DNA of 5,148 nucleotides from an uncultured Prevotella sp. (GTDB lineage: Bacteria; Bacteroidota; Bacteroidia; Bacteroidales; Bacteroidaceae), in NCBI GenBank assembly GCA_905373605.1, contig CAJPTO010000219.1, positions 1 to 5,148 on the forward strand. Reading direction: 5' to 3'. The first letter of the stretch is position 1. Each line of letters starts with the position of its first letter. Under the pieces are notes generated by a model, which saw only the letters and a list, made by a program, of their open reading frames with translations, was not told the origin of the DNA and ran no database searches. The position numbers were made by a program, and so were the translations under genes. Of the stretch, positions 1 through 4,648 are shown piece after piece.

Positions 1-2039
1 GCACACACTTCCCCATCGGCACCCTCTTGGCATCTACATGGAACGAGGCTTTGGTGGAAGAAGTGGGCAAAGCCATCGGCAACGAGGTGAAAGAATATGG
101 GGTAGACGTGCTGCTCGCACCTGCCGTGAACATTCATCGCAACCCCCTTAACGGCAGAAACTTCGAATATTACAGCGAAGACCCCTTTGTGGCTGGCCGA
201 ACGGCAATCGCATACATTCGCGGAATACAAAGCAATGGCGTGGGAACGAGCATCAAGCACTTTGCCTTCAACAACCAAGAAACCAACCGCATGAACAACG
301 ATGCACGCATTTCGCAACGCGCCATCAGGGAAATTTACCTCAAACCTTTCGAAATGGCCATCAAAGAAGCCAAGCCGTGGACGGTGATGTCGGCATACAA
401 CAAGATTAACGGCACATATACTTCGGAAAGCAAAGACTTGCTAACCACCATTCTGCGCGATGAATGGGGATACGAAGGCACGGTGATGACCGACTGGTTT
501 GGCGGTAAAGACGGTGCCCTGCAAGTGTGGGCCGGCAACGACATGCTGCAACCCGGAAAGCCCGAGCAGTTTACGGCCATCGTCGAGGCCGTTAAAAGCG
601 GAAAACTGAAAGAAGCAGACCTGGACAGAAACGTGACGCGCATCTTAAACCTCATCGAGAAAACGCCTCGTTTCCACGGATACCAATACTCCAACAAACC
701 TGACCTCAAGGCGCACGCCGAGGTTACGCGGCAAAGTGCGGCAGAGGGAATGGTGTTGCTAAAAAACAACGGTGTCCTGCCTATAACAACGGCCGCTGCC
801 AACACGCAGATTGCGCTTTATGGATGCACCAGTTACGATTTCATTGCTGGTGGAACGGGGTCGGGAAACGTTAACCGCGCTTACGTGGTGTCGTTGCTTG
901 ACGGGCTGAAGCATGCCGGATACAAGGTTGATGCCAACTTGCAAACGGCCTACACCAAGTACTTGGCCCAGCATAAAGCCGCAGAAGAAGCACGCTTGGC
1001 CGCAGAAGCTAAGAAAAGTGAGCTCGCCGCAAAGATCGTGAAGTTCTTACCCACACGCCGGCCTACCGAAATGGACTTCTCTGCACAACAGTTGGCCGAA
1101 CAAGCGCAAAAGGCCGACATCGCCTTCATCACCCTTGGGCGCGTCAGCGGCGAGTTTGTAGACCGCAAACAGTCCGAGTTCGCCCTCACCAAAGAAGAGC
1201 ATGCCCTCGTGGAAAGTGTTTGCAAGGCCTATCACGAGGTAGGAAAGAAGGTGGTGGTGCTGCTCAACATCGGCGGTGTTATCGAAACAGCATCGTGGAA
1301 AAACATGCCCGATGCCATTCTATGCGTGTGGCAAGCTGGACAAGAGGGGGGAAACTCGGTGGCCGATGTGGTATCGGGAAAGGCATCGCCCTCGGGAAAA
1401 CTAACCATGACGTGGCCACTTGCCTACACCGACGAGCCTTCTTCAAACAACTTCCCACTGGACATTGCACCCAACCTAGACTTCACCAACAAGAATTTCA
1501 ACGGTGGAAACGAACGAAATGTGGGCTTCACCAACTACGAAGAAGATGTATTTGTGGGCTATCGCTATTTCGACAGCTTCGGCAAAGCCGTATCCTTCCC
1601 CTTTGGCTTCGGGCTCAGCTACACCCAATTCCAATATTCCGATGCCAAGATAAACAATAAGGATGGCGTGCTCTGCATCAGTGTCAAGGTTAAGAACGTG
1701 GGCAAAGCAACGGGTAAAGAGGTGGTTCAGCTATATGTTGCCGCACCAAACAGCCAGCAAAACAACAAGCCCGCACAAGAATTGAAGGCTTTTGCCAAAA
1801 CCAAGACCTTGCAGCCGGGAGAAGAACAAACATTGGAACTGCGGGTCAAAACGGCCGACTTGGCATCGTTCAGCACGGAAAAGCAGGCTTGGCTGGTAGA
1901 TGGCGGCACCTATCGCTTTCTCATTGGTGCCTCTTCTCGCGACATCCGCGCCACGCTCTCGGCCGATGTGGCAGCGCAACAAACCAAGGTGAACAACTTG
2001 CTTGCACCCAAAGAGCCGCTCAACCTGCTGCACAGGTAG
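1..2039 (+). CDS. Glycoside hydrolase family 3, beta-glucosidase-like (5' truncated)
   Basis: The frame is open from the left edge (first full codon at 3) to TAG at 2037-2039, giving 678 residues. The true start is outside the window: TTG at 27 is an internal Leu in the conserved PIGTLLASTWN stretch, and a signal peptide plus the first part of the catalytic barrel (perhaps about 100 residues) is missing. Numbering Leu at nt 27 as residue 1, GH3 landmarks are NFEYYSEDP (45-53), KHF (78-80), and the nucleophile Asp156 in GTVMTDW (nt 492-494). The second alpha/beta domain follows from about 230-530; Glu376 in SGEFVDRK is the likely acid/base by analogy with bacterial GH3 enzymes. A fibronectin-III-like domain occupies about 548-645. 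An Ala/Lys/Glu-rich, probably helical insert lies at about 310-345. GH3 enzymes remove non-reducing terminal sugars; glucose is the best guess, but xylose or other substrates cannot be excluded. Probably periplasmic. A terminator follows directly. Confidence 0.95.
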   Translation, partial: THFPIGTLLASTWNEALVEEVGKAIGNEVKEYGVDVLLAPAVNIHRNPLNGRNFEYYSEDPFVAGRTAIAYIRGIQSNGVGTSIKHFAFNNQETNRMNNDARISQRAIREIYLKPFEMAIKEAKPWTVMSAYNKINGTYTSESKDLLTTILRDEWGYEGTVMTDWFGGKDGALQVWAGNDMLQPGKPEQFTAIVEAVKSGKLKEADLDRNVTRILNLIEKTPRFHGYQYSNKPDLKAHAEVTRQSAAEGMVLLKNNGVLPITTAAANTQIALYGCTSYDFIAGGTGSGNVNRAYVVSLLDGLKHAGYKVDANLQTAYTKYLAQHKAAEEARLAAEAKKSELAAKIVKFLPTRRPTEMDFSAQQLAEQAQKADIAFITLGRVSGEFVDRKQSEFALTKEEHALVESVCKAYHEVGKKVVVLLNIGGVIETASWKNMPDAILCVWQAGQEGGNSVADVVSGKASPSGKLTMTWPLAYTDEPSSNNFPLDIAPNLDFTNKNFNGGNERNVGFTNYEEDVFVGYRYFDSFGKAVSFPFGFGLSYTQFQYSDAKINNKDGVLCISVKVKNVGKATGKEVVQLYVAAPNSQQNNKPAQELKAFAKTKTLQPGEEQTLELRVKTADLASFSTEKQAWLVDGGTYRFLIGASSRDIRATLSADVAAQQTKVNNLLAPKEPLNLLHR

Positions 2040-2056
2040 CCGCCGAACCCATAAAC

Positions 2057-2100
2057 GGCGTGTTCTGAATGCATGCAACATGCACCGGAACACGCCTTTT
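2057..2100 (+). terminator. Rho-independent terminator of the GH3 gene
   Basis: A perfect 9-bp stem, GGCGTGTTC (2057-2065) pairing with GAACACGCC (2088-2096), is followed directly by TTTT (2097-2100). The loop can form an inner hairpin, GCATG (2071-2075) with CATGC (2079-2083). It starts 17 bases after the GH3 stop codon. It implies that the downstream esterase has its own promoter. Confidence 0.85.
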
Positions 2101-2141
2101 ATAGTCAAACAAAATTGCTTTTGGAAAACTGCTCTTAGCGA

Positions 2142-2168
2142 AATGCTACATGTGCATGATGTAGCGTT
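2142..2168. repeat. Short inverted repeat (hairpin) between terminator and IR element
   Basis: GCTACAT (2145-2151) and ATGTAGC (2159-2165) form a perfect 7-bp stem around a 7-base loop. It extends to 10 bp through a T-G wobble (2144/2166) and two further A-T pairs. There is no T-run after it, so it is not an obvious terminator. AACGCTAC, the complement of its right arm, recurs at 2233-2240 inside the neighbouring inverted-repeat element, so it may belong to the same repeat family. Function unknown. Confidence 0.4.
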
Positions 2169-2176
2169 AATAAATT

Positions 2177-2388
2177 CTCACGCGGAGGGAAAGGAGAGCG
2201 CGGAGGCTTCAGCTTTTATAGAAACAAAGGAGAACGCTACGCCTCGGAGGGAACGGAGCTTGTTGTTCCGAGCAATGCAAGGAACGCTAAGCGATTTTAA
2301 ACAAGTACTCCGCGTTCTTGGAGCACAGCTCCCTATTCCCACCCTCATCTAAACTTATCCTCCGCGTCCTCCTTTCTCTCCGCGTGAG
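2177..2388. repeat. ~212-bp element bounded by 30-bp inverted repeats (MITE-like)
   Basis: The left arm (2177-2206) and right arm (2359-2388) are inverted copies matching at 27 of 30 bases; both start CTCACGCGGAG when read inward. The left arm contains a direct repeat of CGCGGAGG (2181-2188 and 2199-2206). A related sequence, CGGAGGGAACGGAG (2245-2258), matches CGGAGGGAAAGGAG in the arm (2183-2196) at 13 of 14 bases. Inside are further small hairpins: GGAGC-ACA-GCTCC (2320-2332) and CTCGG/CCGAG (2243-2247 / 2268-2272). No convincing reading frame lies inside and I see no clear target-site duplication at the edges. The symmetry fits a non-autonomous mobile element or a dispersed intergenic repeat. 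Whether it is repeated elsewhere in the genome cannot be seen from this window. Confidence 0.65.
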
Positions 2389-2480
2389 GAATGTTTGTTT
2401 ACTTGTGATGCACCCACGACTTTCCTAATCCAATTCCTTTCGACTATAATCACCACTACAGCAATAAAACCCAACACGCA

Positions 2481-3722
2481 ATGATAAGAAAAACCCTACT
2501 TGCCGCCGCGCTAGCCACGGCAACATGCGCCTCAGTCTTGGCGCAAGAGAAGTTGTTTAATGCCGCCAACGTGCAGTCGCCCGTGAAGAATGCCGACGGC
2601 AGTGTTACGTTTAACATCTTTGCACCACAAGCAAAAGAAGTTAGTGTGAGCGGAGATTTCCTGCCTACCGTAAAGATGCAAACGCCTAGGGGCGAATATG
2701 ATGTGCCGGGGAATGCAAAGCTCACCAAGGGCGAACAGGGACTGTGGTCGTTCACCACAACAACCCTCGACCCCGAGCTTTACTCGTACATCTTTAACGT
2801 AGACGGACTTAATGTTAACGACCCTGCCAACGTGTACCTTAACCGCGACATTGCAACCTTGAGCAACATCTTCATCGTGACCAAAGCGCAAGGCGACAAA
2901 GGGTATCTCTACTCGGTGAACGATGTACCTCATGGCAATGTGGCAAAGGTGTGGTACGACAGTCCCAAACTGGGCATGCACCGCCGACTGACCATCTATA
3001 CGCCGCCGGGATACCACAACGGCAGGGCCTACCCCGTGTTATATCTGTTGCACGGAGCGGGCGGCGACGAGAATGCATGGAGCGAATTGGGACGGGCAGC
3101 ACAAATAATGGACAACCTTATCGCAGCTGGTAAGGCCAAACCGATGATTGTGGTGATGCCTAACGGCAATCCAAACTGCCAAGCGGCACCAGGAGAATGG
3201 GCTTTCGGCATGTACACACCTTCATTCTTGGGACAAACGGGGCCGAAAACCGCCCCGAAAGCCTCAATGGAAGAAAGCTTCATGGACATTGTCGACTTTG
3301 TGGACAGCCAATATCGCACCATCAAAAGCCGAAACGGACGTGCCGTGTGTGGGCTGTCGATGGGTGGCGGACATACGTTTGGTATCGCCCGGCTGTTCCC
3401 AACAACCTTCGATTATTATGGCCTTTTCTCCGCAGGCCTGCGCATTGCCAAACCCATCGACCTTTCCAAACCTTCCATCTACGAAGAGATGCAGACCAAT
3501 AAGCCCTTCCAAGAACAGATGAAACGCCTCTTTGACAGCAACCCCAAACTTTTCTGGATAGCGATTGGTAAAACAGATTTCCTTTATCAAGCCAATGCCG
3601 ACCTGCGCCGCTTCCTTGACGAACATCGTTATAAATACGAATATGTGGAAACCCAGGGCGGACATATCTGGCGCAACTGGCGCATCTACCTCACCGACTT
3701 TGCCCAAAAGGTGTTCAAATAA
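2481..3722 (+). CDS. Secreted esterase: CBM48-like domain plus Esterase D/CE1-like hydrolase
   Basis: 413 residues, ATG at 2481 to TAA at 3720-3722. The start is set by a clean signal peptide: MIRK, a hydrophobic core, then probable cleavage after Ala21 (VLA|Q). Cys16 lacks a lipobox, so a soluble periplasmic or secreted enzyme is expected. Residues about 38-135 form an early-set/CBM48-like beta-sandwich (VTFNIFAPQAKEVSVSGDF; ELYSYIFNVDG). Residues about 155-411 are an alpha/beta-hydrolase of the Esterase D (PF00756) type: oxyanion region LLHGAGGDE (189-197), nucleophile elbow GLSMGG with Ser293, Asp366 in GKTDFLY, and His395 in GGHIWRNWR. All three catalytic residues sit in expected positions. 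Relatives include feruloyl and acetyl-xylan esterases that strip acyl groups from plant hemicellulose; the actual ester is not readable here. It lies 441 bases after the GH3 gene beyond a terminator, so it is likely its own unit. The leader has A-rich bases rather than a Shine-Dalgarno box, as is usual in this phylum. Confidence 0.93.
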   Translation: MIRKTLLAAALATATCASVLAQEKLFNAANVQSPVKNADGSVTFNIFAPQAKEVSVSGDFLPTVKMQTPRGEYDVPGNAKLTKGEQGLWSFTTTTLDPELYSYIFNVDGLNVNDPANVYLNRDIATLSNIFIVTKAQGDKGYLYSVNDVPHGNVAKVWYDSPKLGMHRRLTIYTPPGYHNGRAYPVLYLLHGAGGDENAWSELGRAAQIMDNLIAAGKAKPMIVVMPNGNPNCQAAPGEWAFGMYTPSFLGQTGPKTAPKASMEESFMDIVDFVDSQYRTIKSRNGRAVCGLSMGGGHTFGIARLFPTTFDYYGLFSAGLRIAKPIDLSKPSIYEEMQTNKPFQEQMKRLFDSNPKLFWIAIGKTDFLYQANADLRRFLDEHRYKYEYVETQGGHIWRNWRIYLTDFAQKVFK

Positions 3723-3752
3723 GGGTGCGGCCGTGTGTGTCGACATCCCTAC

Positions 3753-3929
3753 TCAAATGACCTTTGCGCCAACTACCACAACGCGGTAGTCGGCGAAAGG
3801 GATGGCGCATGACATTGTGCAGAATACAACAATGTGTGCCATCAACGAAAGGTCGATGTAAGGCGGCAGGCCAACCCACGGAATGAATGATGCAACAAGG
3901 TTGGCATTCGGCGTGAAGGGGCATACCAT
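3753..3929 (-). CDS. Possible 58-residue hydrophobic small protein or gene remnant
   Basis: ATG at 3929-3927 to TGA at 3755-3753 gives 58 residues. It begins 23 bases after the stop of the lipoprotein gene on the same strand, so it could be co-transcribed. The peptide starts MVCPFTPNAN and ends VVVVGAKVI, with hydrophobic stretches at about 11-27 (LVASFIPWVGLPP) and 28-46 (SLMAHIVVFCTMSCAIPFA), then Asp-Tyr-Arg. One or two membrane passes are possible. Its composition resembles real protein, while the overlapping frame on the same strand (3939-3715) is crowded with Cys, His, Arg and Trp, as is common for an off-frame reading of a gene. I do not recognise the family. There is no independent promoter or ribosome-binding signal. 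It could be the tail of a decayed gene, a translated small membrane protein, or chance. Confidence 0.35.
   Translation of the reverse strand: MVCPFTPNANLVASFIPWVGLPPYIDLSLMAHIVVFCTMSCAIPFADYRVVVVGAKVI
3761..3800. other. Imperfect hairpin between convergent genes
   Basis: Arms at 3761-3777 and 3785-3800 pair as CCTTT, then CGCC, then ACTACC, with one unpaired G and one mismatch, around a 7-base loop. It sits 39 bases after the esterase stop. No T-run follows on the plus strand and only a weak T-rich stretch on the minus strand, so terminator activity is possible but unproven. It overlaps the 3' end of the possible 58-residue frame, so codon choice there may create part of the symmetry. Confidence 0.35.
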
Positions 3930-3946
3930 GCCATCCCATTCCGTGG
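3876..3946. repeat. 10-bp perfect inverted repeat next to the lipoprotein stop
   Basis: CCACGGAATG (3876-3885) and CATTCCGTGG (3937-3946) are perfect inverted copies separated by 51 bases. A tight hairpin GGCAT-ACC-ATGCC (3920-3932) sits between them, and GCCAAC/GTTGGC (3870-3875 / 3900-3905) overlaps the left arm. The right arm ends 7 bases before the lipoprotein stop codon. It could fold in the 3' end of the lipoprotein transcript; function is unknown. Confidence 0.4.
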
Positions 3947-3952
3947 CGCGGC

Positions 3953-4360
3953 TTAGCGGCGTTTGTAGCGTGTGGCTCGGTTGGTTTTGAGGTTTGTCAG
4001 GGTTAGCACATCGCCTTTGATTTCCACTTTAAAGTCGTATTCCATCAAGTCGCGGCCTTTGGGGCATGTGCTTCTCAGGTGCAAGCAGTTGTCTTTAACG
4101 CCGAATGCCCCTTTACGCACCAATTCGGAGGAGTTGTTCACGATGGTGCGTTTGTCCCAAGTGAGGTCTTTGTACCATGTTTCGTAGGTATTTGCCAGTT
4201 TGGCCGCCTCTTTGGCGTTGTCGGCTATTGGTTGCCACGAGCCAATAAGTTGCTGGACGATGGGCAGTTTGTCGTCGTTGTCTGAACTGCATGCGGCGAA
4301 TGCCAAGGCCACGAGTGCGAACATGGCGCAAAGGGATAGTTTTTTAATTGTGTGTAACAT
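3953..4360 (-). CDS. Small lipocalin-like lipoprotein
   Basis: 135 residues, ATG at 4360-4358 to TAA at 3955-3953. The N-terminus is a lipoprotein signal: MLHTIKK, a hydrophobic core, and lipobox FAAC with Cys24 as the lipidation site. SSDNDDK follows; Asp-rich residues just after the Cys are typical of exported Bacteroidetes lipoproteins, and surface exposure is possible. The mature part (about 110 residues) has LIGSWQ (38-43), the Gly-x-Trp signature that opens lipocalin-like domains in this phylum, and ends in a beta-strand-like VLTLTNLKTNRATRYKRR, consistent with a short beta-barrel that is lipocalin-like in the sense of the PF13648 group. Cys92 and Cys99 could form a disulfide. Ligand and role are unknown. 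The start is chosen because the signal peptide begins there and the upstream AACAAC is A-rich. The gene converges on the esterase and may share a transcript with a small frame on its 3' side. The nearest promoter-like box is about 300 bases upstream. Confidence 0.85.
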   Translation of the reverse strand: MLHTIKKLSLCAMFALVALAFAACSSDNDDKLPIVQQLIGSWQPIADNAKEAAKLANTYETWYKDLTWDKRTIVNNSSELVRKGAFGVKDNCLHLRSTCPKGRDLMEYDFKVEIKGDVLTLTNLKTNRATRYKRR

Positions 4361-4423
4361 GTTGTTGAGTTTTAAAATGGTATGTAATATAAGTGTTTAG
4401 ATTGTTATTGTTGTTTGCAATGT

Positions 4424-4439
4424 AACTGCTTAAGCGGTT
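4424..4439. promoter_or_regulatory. 16-bp near-perfect palindrome upstream of the lipoprotein gene
   Basis: AACTGCTTAAGCGGTT is a dyad with no spacer: AAC/GTT outside, one T/G mismatch, then the perfect core GCTTAAGC. It lies 64 bases before the lipoprotein start codon. Such symmetry can be a binding site for a dimeric regulator, but a single palindrome may also occur by chance. Confidence 0.25.
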
Positions 4440-4504
4440 GTTGCATGGGTTGCTTTGTTGCGGCGTTGGGCAGTTGGGGATTGTTGTTGGTAGGCGTGAT
4501 GTTG

Positions 4505-4560
4505 TTTTTTGCATGGTTTCACGCATGGCTCTTTGCCTTTTTTTGCATGTTTTTTGCATG
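4505..4560. repeat. Three copies of T6GCATG
   Basis: TTTTTTGCATG occurs at 4505-4515, 4539-4549 (with one extra T before it) and 4550-4560; the last two are adjacent. Another GCATG lies at 4523-4527. Read on the minus strand these are CATGCAAAAAA. They overlap the possible 33-residue frame, where they give Lys/Gln-rich residues. This may be simple-sequence bias or repeated binding motifs. Confidence 0.45.
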
Positions 4561-4620
4561 ATTTAGTGCATTGTTGTCGCGCTTTCCCACGGCCTTTCCT
4601 TGTCCTTTGTCGCTTTTCAT
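4519..4620 (-). CDS. Possible 33-residue basic peptide
   Basis: ATG at 4620-4618 to TGA at 4521-4519 gives 33 residues, starting MKSDKGQGKAVGKRDNNA and ending NMQKKAKSHA. It is very hydrophilic and Lys-rich, with no Cys or hydrophobic segment. The ATG is 36 bases downstream of the -7 promoter box at 4656-4664, so it would be the first ATG frame of that transcript. It ends about 160 bases before the lipoprotein start, so it could be a leader peptide or an independent small basic protein. I do not recognise a family. The frame is short enough to arise by chance, and another frame over the same bases (4636-4430, GTG start) is also open. Confidence 0.3.
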   Translation of the reverse strand: MKSDKGQGKAVGKRDNNALNHAKNMQKKAKSHA

Positions 4621-4648
4621 GTTGGAAGTGCCACACTTTGTTGTCTTC

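Noticed and set aside
27..29. TTG at 27 as the start of the GH3 gene
   Set aside because: The frame is open to the left edge and the residues before it (FPIGTL) continue the conserved GH3 sequence, so this is an internal Leu codon.
335..1235. Minus-strand frames of 62-156 residues inside the GH3 gene
   Set aside because: They lie antisense to a strongly supported gene and their translations are Ser/Arg/Cys-rich with no recognisable motif.
1220..1660. Plus-strand 146-residue frame inside the GH3 gene
   Set aside because: It is an off-frame reading, rich in Arg, His and Cys, of a region where the GH3 frame has conserved motifs.
2002..2352. Plus-strand frame across the terminator and inverted-repeat element
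   Set aside because: It begins inside the GH3 gene in another frame and runs through the terminator stem and repeat arms; composition is not protein-like.
2445..2450. TATAAT upstream of the esterase as a promoter
   Set aside because: It resembles the E. coli -10 box, but the primary sigma factor of Bacteroidetes uses TAnnTTTG; no TTTG box sits at suitable spacing. The esterase promoter remains unidentified.
2532..3017. Minus-strand 161-residue frame within the esterase
   Set aside because: It is antisense to a gene with signal peptide, domains and complete catalytic triad; no motif or start signal supports it.
3715..3939. Minus-strand 74-residue frame between the esterase and lipoprotein genes
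   Set aside because: Its Cys/His/Arg/Trp-heavy translation looks like an off-frame reading; the neighbouring 58-residue frame is more protein-like.
3903..4109. 11-bp inverted match, GGCATTCGGCG (3903-3913) with CGCCGAATGCC (4099-4109)
   Set aside because: A few matches of this length are expected by chance in a 5-kb window, and the second copy lies within lipoprotein codons.
4344..4559. Minus-strand 71-residue Asn/Thr/Gln-rich frame
   Set aside because: It overlaps the lipoprotein start and reflects A/C-rich low-complexity DNA; there is no start signal or recognisable domain.
4430..4636. Minus-strand 68-residue Lys/Cys/His-rich frame with GTG start
   Set aside because: It overlaps the 33-residue ATG frame in another phase and has an unusual Lys/Cys/His/Arg composition; its start is only about 20 bases from the -7 box.
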